Virus record (IMG/VR): IMGVR_UViG_3300033143_002635 | Location: 1 to 41,035 of that record | Direction: 5' to 3' (one strand) | Source: a virus | Length of the DNA: 41,035 bases | In this document: piece after piece, positions 1 through 7,621 of the stretch | Numbering within the stretch: the first letter of the stretch is position 1 | How the letters are laid out: every line of letters starts with the position of its first letter | Made by a program: the position numbers and the translations under genes | Notes under the pieces: generated by a model | The model's input: only the letters and a program-made list of their open reading frames with translations | What the model was told of the DNA's origin: nothing | Database searches by the model: none

Positions 1-489
1 AGTGTTTTCTGTCGTAGCTTGCGCTACTATACGAGATCCATTGTCAAACTCCATCGAACCTTTGTTGTACGATGTTACACCTGCTCTTATGTGATCTGGA
101 CATAGTTCATATGCATAGCGGATACGCTGCATAATTTCTTGTACACCACTGTACTTGTGTGCTGCTACAAGGATTGTACTATCAGGAACAAACATAGCGT
201 ACCACAGTAAGTAACCTGCGGCTGTTGTTGTTTTACCTGTTTGTCTTGATAGTAAGTTAATACTGAATCTGTAATTTACGTATGACTCTATTAGTTCAAT
301 TTGGTAGTCGAAAGGTTGATACAGCAATCTACCTTTAAGCGGATGCTGTATGTAAAAGAAGTTACTCAGGAAATACAATGGGCCAGTTACTGGATCCGCA
401 CATTTTGCAAATTTAATGAGTTCTGCTTCGCCGTAATCTGTTTTACTATGCGGTTTTTTTATTAATGATGTATCGTTTTGGTATGACAT
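1..489 (-). CDS. 17: Large terminase subunit, gp17-like (N-terminal part, cut by window edge)
   Basis: This is the ATPase and nuclease motor that packages DNA into the prohead. Only the first 163 codons lie in the window; the frame stays open at position 1, so the gene continues outside. The translation from the ATG at 489 carries a Walker A motif, SRQTGKTT, near residues 79-86. It closely matches the SRQLGKTT of T4 gp17 and sits in the same setting (RFSINLLSRQ before it, AGYLLWYAMF after it). The T4 motif lies about 80 residues further in, so this N-terminus is shorter. A hairpin terminator lies just upstream and separates the gene from 633-974. No late-promoter octamer was found directly before the start. 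Confidence 0.93.
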   Translation of the reverse strand, partial: MSYQNDTSLIKKPHSKTDYGEAELIKFAKCADPVTGPLYFLSNFFYIQHPLKGRLLYQPFDYQIELIESYVNYRFSINLLSRQTGKTTTAAGYLLWYAMFVPDSTILVAAHKYSGVQEIMQRIRYAYELCPDHIRAGVTSYNKGSMEFDNGSRIVAQATTENT

Positions 490-524
490 AATGTTATTTA
501 ACCAATCTGCGTTGTTCTTTGGAG

Positions 525-548
525 AAAAAACACGCCGGAGCGTGTTTC
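525..548 (-). terminator. Rho-independent terminator between the 633-974 gene and the large terminase
   Basis: Read on the minus strand, an 8-bp perfect stem (AAACACGC / GCGTGTTT) with a TCCG tetraloop is followed by a run of T. It lies after the stop of the 633-974 gene and before the large-terminase ATG, so it should stop or attenuate transcription entering the terminase gene. Confidence 0.85.
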
Positions 549-559
549 TAATTACTATA

Positions 560-593
560 CAGTTTAAAGTTGGTAGCGATACCGTGTAAACTG
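560..593. repeat. Nested inverted repeat upstream of the large terminase gene
   Basis: Outer arms CAGTTTA (560-566) and TAAACTG (587-593) enclose inner arms GGTA (572-575) and TACC (580-583), with a GCGA loop on the plus strand. No coding frame explains it. A weaker ATAACG/CGTTAT pairing lies next to it at about 608-630. The role is unknown: it could be mRNA structure, a processing site or a packaging signal. Confidence 0.55.
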
Positions 594-632
594 CGGCCGT
601 AACACCATAACGGTCCTAAGAGTCGTTATTCT

Positions 633-974
633 TTAATATCCTTTAAATCCTGTTGCTATACTCTGTGTATTAATAGCGTCAGGTTCTTCACTTCCGCTTG
701 TAATGTGCTCTTGGTAGTTAATGCCCATCTTCTTAAAGGCTTGCTTAACCATTTCTTTTTCTTCGTCTGTGTAAGTAACAATCATTGGACGGTTAGTTAC
801 ATAACTATAAGGATCTATATCATCTGTGTTTGAAGGACAACGTGCCATTATAGCACTTGCTCTGTATAAGTCACCAAAGCCATCTAAGGTAAATGCTGCG
901 CCGGGGCTTACTTTAGCATGTGCATCAAGTGGTTTGCCCCGTTGCGTTTCGACTATAAAGTCCTTTGCTCGCAT
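633..974 (-). CDS. Conserved phage hypothetical protein, 113 aa
   Basis: The product begins MRAKDFIVET and has no transmembrane segment or recognisable catalytic motif. It is soluble and mixed in charge, with a predicted helical stretch in the second half (DEEKEMVKQAFKKMG). It follows the large acidic protein after a 3-base gap and precedes a terminator, so it is the last gene of the packaging and head-assembly transcript. I recognise the MRAKDFI start only loosely from other T4-like marine phages and cannot assign a function. A virion or assembly role is inferred from position alone. Confidence 0.75.
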   Translation of the reverse strand: MRAKDFIVETQRGKPLDAHAKVSPGAAFTLDGFGDLYRASAIMARCPSNTDDIDPYSYVTNRPMIVTYTDEEKEMVKQAFKKMGINYQEHITSGSEEPDAINTQSIATGFKGY

Positions 975-977
975 TGT

Positions 978-3140
978 TTATTTCTTTTCGCCGCGTATTG
1001 AAAATGCTTTATATAAGTTTAAGAAGTTATCAACATCTTCGTGCTCGTTAACAAATTCAAAGTCTTCTTCATTTACTGCCATTGGATTGTCTCCGCCTGC
1101 TGCTGGTGGATGCATAGTCTTAGGCTTGTTTAAGCCACCGCTTGTTCCAGTTATAATAGCATCTAACTTAGCAATTAATTCATCTGGTGAGTTAGCGTGT
1201 TGTGGTGCATCTTGTGGTTCTTCAGCTACTACTTCTTCGCCTGGCTCTAATGTTTCTGTTCCACGTTCTGCAACTCTAGTATGTATACGTTCTGCGCCTT
1301 GCTCAAAACGATCTTGTACTCTACCTGCAATACGATCAGCTGTATCTGCTTTTAGTTGTGCACCTTCTTCTTCAATTGCCGCTGCGCGTTTTTCGCCACG
1401 TTTTGGAATTGCTGCAATACCTGCTGCAAGCTTAGTAAGTCTATCATCTTCTGTGCTAGTTTCTACTTCATCTTCAAAGTTAAGTTCGCCGAACTCATCA
1501 TCGCTTGCAAATTCTGATTCACCTTCTGGGGAAAAGCCTAATGCGTCTGATGCTGAGTTATTTTCGTAACCATCATCACTATCAACGTCAATCATTCTGT
1601 CGCCGACTTCTTGTGCGTCAAGTGCATCTTCATCGTCTTCAACTGCTTCTAGCTCTGGCTCTGGGCCTGGTACTATTGCAACTGGACCTGATTCTTCTGG
1701 TGGAGCATCCATCATGTTCATCATATCGCCCATAGGCATTGCTACAGGTTCGGCTGTTGGTTCAACTTCTGCTTCGCCGTTGTCAATTTCAGCTGCGTCC
1801 ATTGGTACTGCATATTCGCCTGTGTTAAGACCTGCGTTTTGCATCATAGCTGCTAATGTATCACTAGCTTCTTGGCCAACTGCTGTTACTGTAGTTGTGT
1901 CGTTGTTTGGTTCATCTACGTTAGATGTTTGTGTAACTGTAATTTCTTCTGCAAGTAACTTATTAAAGTTCATATCGTATTCCTCGTATATACTAGAGTT
2001 AGTAACATCAGCACTTGCTATATCGCTCATGTGTACACTAATTTCTTTACCGTCTGCGTTGCGCACTACTGTTCCAAAGCTTCCGCTTTTTGCGCGTGAA
2101 ACAAAAATGCCTGTTCTATCGCCTGTGTATTCTTCGTGTGACGGACCAAATAAATTTGCCTTAAGTACCACTGGTGTGCCACGCTGCAATGATGATCTAT
2201 GATCTACGTTGTTATCATCGTAAGTACTCCATTCAATACCTTCGTCTGCGTCTGGTGTGCCATTGGCATTGTAGTCATCGTAATCACCAAAGCCTTCGTT
2301 AAACTGTTCGTTTCCACTTTCGGCATTTGCAATCATTTGTTTCACGTTCTTAATTCGTTGTGTTAGTCTATCGTCGGACACATTTTCTGCTGCTTTAGCT
2401 TCTAAGTCTTTCAACGTTGATTGCAACTCTGCTTTAGTGTAGCCTTCTGTAACTTCTTCTTTGTCTTCTTCTTTGTCTTCTTCTTTGCCTTTATTATATG
2501 CACTATCTGGATCTTCATGTGCTTGGTCAAATGCGTAATCGCCGTCGTCGTCTTTACGTGCTTCATTGATCTTACCGTTGTCGCAGTTATCGCAAGTGTC
2601 GCCATCGTCTGTAGTACCTGTACCTTTACAAGTTCTGCAGTATTCTTTGAAGTCGGCTTTCTCTTCACTTTCAGTAGTAAAGCCGTTCTCGTCATCGTCG
2701 CCACCCATCATTGCTGACGCTGTTTCTGCATCGTCGTACTCAGTGGTGTCGCCGTCTGTTGTAACTTTTATTTTATTACCCATTGTTTGTACTTTAGTAT
2801 TGCTTTCTTGCATTCCGCCTAATTGATAAAACGCTGATGTTAAATCATTGTACTCTGCATCCATGTCGCCCTCGCCACCGTCTTGATCTGCGTAGCCTGA
2901 CAGTAATTCCATTGCTGCATTTTCCATGTCGCCATTTTGATAGAATGCGTATGCTTGATCTAAGTTTTCGCTATAGTCGCCGTATATGCCTCCCATTGCT
3001 TTCATACTTAATTCGTCATCGTCTAAAATTCTTGCAACAATATCTTCAAAACGGATTCTAGTCTTATCTTCGTTAATAATAGGCTCTGCTTCTAATGTGT
3101 CAAACGTTTCTAATAGTCTGTATACTTCTAAATCGCTCAT
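978..3140 (-). CDS. Large acidic low-complexity protein with a DnaJ-type zinc knuckle
   Basis: A 720-residue, very acidic protein with long Asp/Glu tracts (for example KEEDKEEDKEE) and stretches rich in Pro, Ala and Glu. Residues about 168-190 hold two CxxC pairs spaced like half of a DnaJ zinc-binding domain: CRTCKGTG, then CDNCDNG with Cys183 and Cys186. The N-terminal 110 residues look folded and helical; the rest is probably largely disordered. The start ATG overlaps the stop of the upstream gene (ATGA), so the two are translationally coupled. The position beside the terminase genes suggests head assembly, scaffold or internal protein, but I do not recognise the family. Confidence 0.8.
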   Translation of the reverse strand: MSDLEVYRLLETFDTLEAEPIINEDKTRIRFEDIVARILDDDELSMKAMGGIYGDYSENLDQAYAFYQNGDMENAAMELLSGYADQDGGEGDMDAEYNDLTSAFYQLGGMQESNTKVQTMGNKIKVTTDGDTTEYDDAETASAMMGGDDDENGFTTESEEKADFKEYCRTCKGTGTTDDGDTCDNCDNGKINEARKDDDGDYAFDQAHEDPDSAYNKGKEEDKEEDKEEVTEGYTKAELQSTLKDLEAKAAENVSDDRLTQRIKNVKQMIANAESGNEQFNEGFGDYDDYNANGTPDADEGIEWSTYDDNNVDHRSSLQRGTPVVLKANLFGPSHEEYTGDRTGIFVSRAKSGSFGTVVRNADGKEISVHMSDIASADVTNSSIYEEYDMNFNKLLAEEITVTQTSNVDEPNNDTTTVTAVGQEASDTLAAMMQNAGLNTGEYAVPMDAAEIDNGEAEVEPTAEPVAMPMGDMMNMMDAPPEESGPVAIVPGPEPELEAVEDDEDALDAQEVGDRMIDVDSDDGYENNSASDALGFSPEGESEFASDDEFGELNFEDEVETSTEDDRLTKLAAGIAAIPKRGEKRAAAIEEEGAQLKADTADRIAGRVQDRFEQGAERIHTRVAERGTETLEPGEEVVAEEPQDAPQHANSPDELIAKLDAIITGTSGGLNKPKTMHPPAAGGDNPMAVNEEDFEFVNEHEDVDNFLNLYKAFSIRGEKK

Positions 3141-3739
3141 TGTAGTATGTCCTTAATTGATAGACGTTTGACTTTTGTCATTGGGCTGTCTTTGCCTTCT
3201 TTCTCGTCTGTTGTGTATTTTGCTGGAGCAGTTTTTTCGCCTGCAATTTCGAAGTCTGTTTCTGCTTCACTTGCAAATTCTCTAGCTGCTGTTTCGTAGC
3301 TATCTGCATAAGCGTCTTTAGCTTCAGTTTGTTCTGTTGTATTTGCTGGATATTCCGGAGTCTCTAAACGTACCACGTCATCTTCAACTGCTTGCACTTC
3401 TGCTTCTGCGTTCATGCTATCATTGAATGACTTATCAACTACAACAATAGTATTAAGGTCTAGTCCAAGCTGTCTAGCTTGTTCTCTAACTTGCTCTGTT
3501 GATGCTGGGTAGTTCATTGTAATATCAAAAATGTTTACTTCTTGATTTTCTAATCCTGGAAAGCCTACTGGGTCAGATTGTATAGGAGTTAGTTTAGGCT
3601 TAGTGCAATCTGTAATGTCAAACATTCCAAGTGCATCTTTAAATCTATCATAAAAACCTTCTGGCATTTCGCCTGCAATCTTTACTCTGTATTCGTATGT
3701 CTTTGCTGATTCTGTTAAATATTCGTTTAAGTGTCTCAT
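3137..3739 (-). CDS. Hypothetical protein between the small terminase and the acidic protein, 200 aa
   Basis: I place the start at the ATG at 3739 (MRHLNEYLTE) rather than at a TTG ten codons upstream. The N-terminal half contains YEYRVKIAGEMPEGF and predicted strands, suggesting a small alpha/beta domain. The C-terminal half is acidic, Ala/Glu-rich and probably disordered, ending in a basic tail (KVKRLSIKDILQ). A late-promoter-like GATAAATA at 3759-3766 places the predicted transcript start about 14 bases before the ATG. The gene lies in a late morphogenesis operon and is coupled by ATGA to the acidic protein. Function is not recognised. Confidence 0.75.
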   Translation of the reverse strand: MRHLNEYLTESAKTYEYRVKIAGEMPEGFYDRFKDALGMFDITDCTKPKLTPIQSDPVGFPGLENQEVNIFDITMNYPASTEQVREQARQLGLDLNTIVVVDKSFNDSMNAEAEVQAVEDDVVRLETPEYPANTTEQTEAKDAYADSYETAAREFASEAETDFEIAGEKTAPAKYTTDEKEGKDSPMTKVKRLSIKDILQ

Positions 3740-3758
3740 ATAATTTACTCGTTTTGTA

Positions 3759-3766
3759 TATTTATC
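3759..3766 (-). promoter_or_regulatory. T4-type late promoter (GATAAATA) for 3137-3739
   Basis: On the minus strand the octamer GATAAATA differs from the T4 late consensus TATAAATA only in its first base. It lies between the small-terminase stop and the next ATG and predicts a leader of about 14 bases. Confidence 0.55.
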
Positions 3767-3774
3767 CAATTTAA

Positions 3775-4290
3775 TTATTCTGCTTCTTTCTTTGCAGCTT
3801 CTGCTTTTGCTTGCTTAAGTATCTCAGCAAGTAATTCGTTTCTGTCAAGTGCTTTACCAGTACCTGTTGTTTCGTCTTCGCCGGCTGGCTTATTCTTAAG
3901 TGCATCGGCATCTAACTTAGCTTTCTTAAGCTGCAAGTCAAGCATTTTTAATTTCTTATTTATTTTTGCGTTCTTTGCTGTTATAGCGTGGCCAAGGAAC
4001 TGACTTGCAGACGAAAGTATATCACTTGCTACTCTTGCTTCGACGTTCATTCCTAAGTCGATTAAATCCTTGTAACTACCTACCGCCATCGCTGCAATTT
4101 CGTCCATCTCACTATCCGCTGCTTCTAAGCCTTTAATAGACGGTAGTGCATCATCAATCTTTTCGAGATTGCTAAGTGCTTCTGTTGTTATTATTTCTGC
4201 TTGTATTGTTTCAGTTGCTGGAATAGCGTCGACAGTTTCTTCTGTTTCGTCTTGTGGTAGGTTAAATAATTCTTCAAGTTTTTGTGTCAT
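3775..4290 (-). CDS. 16: Small terminase subunit, gp16-like
   Basis: The small terminase recognises DNA and regulates the packaging motor. The 171-residue product is close in length to T4 gp16 (164). It has an acidic N-terminus, a central long helical region (about residues 60-125: EARVASDILSSASQFLGHAI, then a Lys/Leu-rich segment) typical of the oligomerising coiled coil of T4-like small terminases, and a charged C-terminal tail. It lies two short genes upstream of the large terminase. The start is fixed by the first ATG after the upstream gp4 gene; the next methionine lies about 60 residues in. No Shine-Dalgarno sequence is present. A perfect late promoter lies five bases before the ATG, predicting a leaderless mRNA. 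Confidence 0.8.
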   Translation of the reverse strand: MTQKLEELFNLPQDETEETVDAIPATETIQAEIITTEALSNLEKIDDALPSIKGLEAADSEMDEIAAMAVGSYKDLIDLGMNVEARVASDILSSASQFLGHAITAKNAKINKKLKMLDLQLKKAKLDADALKNKPAGEDETTGTGKALDRNELLAEILKQAKAEAAKKEAE

Positions 4291-4295
4291 ACTCG

Positions 4296-4303
4296 TATTT
4301 ATA
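4296..4303 (-). promoter_or_regulatory. T4-type late promoter (TATAAATA) immediately before the small terminase start
   Basis: A perfect TATAAATA on the minus strand followed by CGAGT and then the start ATG. In T4 late promoters the octamer covers about -13 to -6, so the transcript should begin at or next to the A of ATG. Confidence 0.85.
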
Positions 4304-4320
4304 CGTTCATGACTACAGTG

Positions 4321-4761
4321 TTACTTTCTAAACATGTCTCTTTCAGTTACAATGCGGAACTTAATGCCTTGTTTGCTGCACCACTTCTGTGCCATAGCCC
4401 ATTTAGCGTGATTGACTGCTACTGTAGCTCGCATGTTAGTGTTTTGCCCTTCTTTAATTATACTCTGATTGTGTGGTTTGATTTCAATAAGCTCAGTAAT
4501 AACTTTATTATTTTTATCTCTATAACGTATTAAGAAGTCTGGAACGTATGTTGTTTGTTTGCCGGTTATTGGGTTACGATACGGAATACGTATTGATTCA
4601 CTTGCCCACTCGAGTACATAATCGTTAGTGTCGCAAAATATACAAAAGTGATTTTCCCACGAACTGCGATAGGTTATTTTACCTTTACCTATGTACTTCT
4701 CTGGGTTGCGTGGATGATATATCCCTTGTGAAAATTTGTTACTGCCTTTGAATCCAGCCAT
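4321..4761 (-). CDS. 4: Head completion protein, gp4-like (PD-(D/E)XK nuclease fold)
   Basis: T4 gp4 completes the packaged head before tail joining. The 146-residue product matches the T4 protein in length (150) and in the characteristic string NPEKY...ITYRSSWE. It also has the nuclease-like residues of the TnsA/PD-(D/E)XK fold: Glu in YRSSWE, Asp in the PDF of VPDFLIRY, and ExK in IEIKPHNQ. It is read just before the small terminase and starts three bases after the stop of the 4764-5123 gene. In T4 gene 4 is not beside genes 16 and 17, so the order here is rearranged. Confidence 0.88.
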   Translation of the reverse strand: MAGFKGSNKFSQGIYHPRNPEKYIGKGKITYRSSWENHFCIFCDTNDYVLEWASESIRIPYRNPITGKQTTYVPDFLIRYRDKNNKVITELIEIKPHNQSIIKEGQNTNMRATVAVNHAKWAMAQKWCSKQGIKFRIVTERDMFRK

Positions 4762-4763
4762 AA

Positions 4764-5123
4764 TTAACTCAGTACGTTTCTTCCTGCGTAGTAGTTAGGT
4801 TTAATTATATTTTTAACTCCTAACAGTACTGCGGGTGAGCTTATGCTGTTTAAGTAATAAGACATAGACTCGTTTAACGTCATTTCGTCTTGTCCTTTAA
4901 GCGGCTCAAGTAATTCAAGAACGTTTGTTTGTGTGCGTGTTGCTACTTCGTACAATGAATCTGCAAAGTTTCCTGCTGCATCTGGGTCTTTCATTATCTT
5001 AACAAAGAAGCTTAATACATAATCGTACTCGTTGCCAGCTAGGTCGTTACGTATTACCGTGTCTGGCGCTAGTGCTGTATTAATAGTGTCAGTCGTTGTA
5101 ATGTTGTTAAGTGTATCACTCAT
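4764..5123 (-). CDS. Conserved virion/assembly hypothetical protein, 119 aa
   Basis: A 119-residue soluble, largely helical protein ending NYYAGRNVL. The central part (FVKIMKDPDAAGNFADSLYE) and the NVLELLEPLKG segment look like a compact helical bundle. No catalytic motif is visible. The ATG overlaps the stop of the 5120-6244 tail gene (ATGA), so the proteins are likely made together. Its place between a tail-tube-fold protein and gp4 suggests a tail or head assembly role. I do not recognise a named family. Confidence 0.75.
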   Translation of the reverse strand: MSDTLNNITTTDTINTALAPDTVIRNDLAGNEYDYVLSFFVKIMKDPDAAGNFADSLYEVATRTQTNVLELLEPLKGQDEMTLNESMSYYLNSISSPAVLLGVKNIIKPNYYAGRNVLS

Positions 5124-6244
5124 TTGTCTTTTTCTATTATGTTGTCTGTTGCTGGAGTATTAGCTGTATTGTTGCTACTAGCTGAATCCATTAAAAACTT
5201 ATTAGCACCTTTAGCTGAGGTTGTTAATATCGTTGTTGCTTGTTGCGTTGCATCTGCTGTCACTTCACTGCTTAACATACCAGCTAAATCTTTACCATCG
5301 AATGTCCCTTGTACTGCTCTAGCAGTTCGCAATGCACCTATTAGATTGCGGCTTGACAAATCTTCAAAAAATGAACCACCTGCATCAAGTAGTCCGCCTT
5401 CTCCTAGTACTGTAGGATTTGCTGCACCAAATGGTCCTGGCTCTGTATCGTATCGTGCTTCTGTTGCAAACCCACGTACATTCGAATCTCCTGCTTGCCC
5501 TACTTTACCGCTGCCGTACTTCACTGCTTCGTACTGTATAGTAACATCGTGTTGCATTACGCCATCACCTGCACTGTAATCGTACTGGTCGTGTTTCCAT
5601 GCACTAATAACAGGATTAACTAATGTATAAGATCTGTACTGTCCTCTTGACATTCCGTAAATTGTTATATCTTTAAAGAATGCTGGCTTAGTGTCGCCAC
5701 CGTTGGGATTAGTAATAGTCTTACCCCAACCCGCTGACTGTTGCACCCTGTTACCATCGTAAATATCTCTATCGTGGTAATTAGCTTTACCTTTTGCAGG
5801 ATCGCCCGGGATACCGCTTTCATATTGATAAGCTGCATCGTTGAAATGATAGGTGTAGTACTTGTGCCACAACTGCCTAATTATATCACTAGCATCATCG
5901 TGTAATACAACTTGTACTGGTTCGTACTTAATTCTATTATGCACTAAACGTTTTCTATTGTACTGTATGTACTCTTCAGTGTCTAATGTAAATGATGGAA
6001 GTTGAACAGTTTTAACTAGAGCACCAATAAGACCATTGTCATTACCGGTTATGCTAGTCATCATACTTTCATCTGTTAAGTTGAAGTACACATGGAATAA
6101 AAACTTTTGATTCGGAGCTAATGCCATCCCATTTGGGCGCATTAGCTTCGACGCATGAGAATAATCTTTAAGATTGCCCTCTGAGGCTGGGTGCCCTACT
6201 ACTTGAGATAGGACACTATTAAATAGATCGTCGCCGAAAGCCAT
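5120..6244 (-). CDS. Tail-tube-fold structural protein (gp19/gp54-like)
   Basis: A 374-residue late structural protein. The N-terminal 150 residues have the layout of phage tail-tube or tube-initiator folds: a strand-rich segment beginning KFLFHVYFNL, a loop and strand LVKTVQLPSFTLDTEEY, then IKYEPVQVVLHDDAS followed by a helix LWHKYYTYHF. This resembles T4 gp19 and gp54, although T4 gp54 is somewhat shorter. The C-terminal third is Ala/Thr/Ser-rich and probably flexible. The ATG overlaps the stop of the homing endonuclease upstream (TAATG) and the 3' end overlaps the next gene (ATGA). It may be the baseplate tube initiator; it could equally be another tube-like virion protein. Confidence 0.6.
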   Translation of the reverse strand: MAFGDDLFNSVLSQVVGHPASEGNLKDYSHASKLMRPNGMALAPNQKFLFHVYFNLTDESMMTSITGNDNGLIGALVKTVQLPSFTLDTEEYIQYNRKRLVHNRIKYEPVQVVLHDDASDIIRQLWHKYYTYHFNDAAYQYESGIPGDPAKGKANYHDRDIYDGNRVQQSAGWGKTITNPNGGDTKPAFFKDITIYGMSRGQYRSYTLVNPVISAWKHDQYDYSAGDGVMQHDVTIQYEAVKYGSGKVGQAGDSNVRGFATEARYDTEPGPFGAANPTVLGEGGLLDAGGSFFEDLSSRNLIGALRTARAVQGTFDGKDLAGMLSSEVTADATQQATTILTTSAKGANKFLMDSASSNNTANTPATDNIIEKDK

Positions 6245-6891
6245 TATGCTATTTCCCTCATTTTACAATTATCAAAATGATATCGTTTCATGTTTCCTGC
6301 TCCGCCAACTTTATCACAATGTGGACAAGTTGCTTTCTTTTTCGGAACACCCTTTAATGCTTTACTAACAGATTCGCCGATTTGTTTCTTAACTGTAATC
6401 GAATGCGTTTTTTTATACATTGCATTACCGGATCCGGTCTTTAACTTACTTAATATTTTTCTAACTTCAGGGCGTTTCGCTGGATTATCATTACCTGTGC
6501 ATTTACCTTTACGGTTGGCTGACATTAACTGTAACGACTCATAAGTATGATTTTTATCGTACATTCCATTATCTTTTCCGTTGCAAACAGGGCCTGCATC
6601 GCCACCTGGCGTCATATTATATCCATGCTTTGTGCGGTAAGTATCGAGCGTTTTAATAAAGTACGGTTCCATAATATTTAATGCAAAGTCTCTATCGTTA
6701 CTTTTATATAACGATTCAATTACGAAATTATCTTTTCCGTATTTGTTTATTGCATTGTGAAACTTATAATTTGTATTTAATTTTGCTTCGCTTAAGTGAC
6801 CGATAAAACGTGTATGTGGAGTACTGTTCGTGAATCCCACATACACATTTCCGTTTACTTTATTAGTAACTTTATAGATAGTATATAACAT
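6244..6891 (-). CDS. GIY-YIG homing endonuclease with C-terminal zinc finger (copy 1)
   Basis: A free-standing homing endonuclease of the Seg type. The N-terminal GIY-YIG domain is seen as YTIYKVTNKVNGNVYVGF, with the catalytic Arg in HTRFIGHL and a Glu in IMEPYFIKTL, followed by the GYNMTPGGDAGP signature. The middle has NUMOD-type DNA-binding repeats (SANRKGK, KILSKLKTG, KKQIGESVSKALKG). The C-terminus has a zinc finger (CPHCDKVGG...HFDNC). The gene sits between tail tube gp19 and the tube-fold protein, starting five bases after the gp19 stop. Its own stop overlaps the next ATG, so it is embedded in the structural operon without breaking it. Confidence 0.92.
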   Translation of the reverse strand: MLYTIYKVTNKVNGNVYVGFTNSTPHTRFIGHLSEAKLNTNYKFHNAINKYGKDNFVIESLYKSNDRDFALNIMEPYFIKTLDTYRTKHGYNMTPGGDAGPVCNGKDNGMYDKNHTYESLQLMSANRKGKCTGNDNPAKRPEVRKILSKLKTGSGNAMYKKTHSITVKKQIGESVSKALKGVPKKKATCPHCDKVGGAGNMKRYHFDNCKMREIA

Positions 6892-6896
6892 CTATA

Positions 6897-7514
6897 TTAG
6901 CCTGTTACTGAAGTCCCCAACGTGCGGCCCACATCCGTTCCAATACCTGAACCGCCTGGTGTTTGTACTGCATTGTCAAACTTTAAAGTTAATTCAAGTT
7001 CAACTGGATCAGACGAACCGTAATCTAAACTTCCGTAATTTACTGCTTGTAAGTAACAACCGTACATTTCCCAAGTTTCAAGAACTGATGCTTCGTGTGC
7101 GCCGTTACCACCGTCTAGCATTTCTAAACGTGTAGTAAATTTATAATCGATACCTGATGCAGCTGAAGCTTGCTCCATGAAATCGAATTGCTTTTGCATT
7201 TGCTCACCAATTAACTTAGTAACTGCACCCGACGCATCGTCACGTAATGTACATGTGATGTCAGCCCAACTAGGCTTACCGGCTAATTTAACTTTAGAGT
7301 TATAAACGTCAATTACTACTTCATCAAAAGTAGGGTTCGGACGTCCAAAAGATTTTACTTGTTTTGTTAACTCTGTGCGTGGAGTTGATACACCAAGGTT
7401 TTCAAAAATAACGCGGAAGCGATATTGAAGTTTTGGCATTAACAAGCCTTGGCTTGTTGCACTCTGATCACTCGCTAAAGGAGTGGTCATTTTTGTTAAT
7501 GATGAACTAGACAT
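6897..7514 (-). CDS. 19: Tail tube protein, gp19-like
   Basis: The inner tube of the contractile tail, through which DNA passes. The 205-residue product is slightly longer than T4 gp19 (163). Supporting segments are LQYRFRVIFENLG (first strand pair), SWADITCTLRDDAS (the central strand and loop, compare T4 TFDDWTVTVMNDEA), and the C-terminal ETWEMYGCYLQAVNYGSLDY followed by a strand LELTLKFDNA, matching the closing strands of the tube fold. It lies directly after the sheath gene, as in T4. A late promoter (GATAAATA, 7543-7550) and a strong Shine-Dalgarno (AGGAGA) precede the ATG. Confidence 0.9.
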   Translation of the reverse strand: MSSSSLTKMTTPLASDQSATSQGLLMPKLQYRFRVIFENLGVSTPRTELTKQVKSFGRPNPTFDEVVIDVYNSKVKLAGKPSWADITCTLRDDASGAVTKLIGEQMQKQFDFMEQASAASGIDYKFTTRLEMLDGGNGAHEASVLETWEMYGCYLQAVNYGSLDYGSSDPVELELTLKFDNAVQTPGGSGIGTDVGRTLGTSVTG

Positions 7515-7542
7515 TTATTTGTCTCCTGTTATATATTACTCT

Positions 7543-7550
7543 TATTTATC
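7543..7550 (-). promoter_or_regulatory. T4-type late promoter (GATAAATA) for tail tube gp19
   Basis: On the minus strand GATAAATA lies between the sheath terminator and the tube gene. It predicts a leader of about 23 bases that contains the AGGAGA ribosome-binding site. The tube gene can therefore be made in excess of sheath. Confidence 0.75.
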
Positions 7551-7576
7551 CTTTTTTTAAGATCGGAAAATTAGTC

Positions 7577-7603
7577 AAAAAAAAGCACTCCGAAGAGTGC
7601 TTT
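7577..7603 (-). terminator. Rho-independent terminator after tail sheath gp18
   Basis: Minus strand: a 9-bp perfect stem (AAAGCACTC / GAGTGCTTT) with the stable TTCG tetraloop, followed by eight T. It lies 19 bases past the sheath stop codon and directly before the promoter for the tube gene. Confidence 0.95.
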
Positions 7604-7621
7604 AATTATAATGCTAAGTGT

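Noticed and set aside
608-621. A 14-base match (ATAACGGTCCTAAG) to a conserved 23S rRNA segment that is also part of the I-CeuI site.
   Set aside because: A match of this length to some part of a 23S gene is expected by chance in about 40 kb read on two strands, the flanks do not match, and no rRNA structure continues around it.
826-1569. A 247-codon plus-strand frame opposite the acidic protein.
   Set aside because: It is antisense to a gene with clear coupling and motifs; the product is Ser/Ala/Val-rich as expected for the reverse of acidic low-complexity coding sequence, and no ribosome site was seen.
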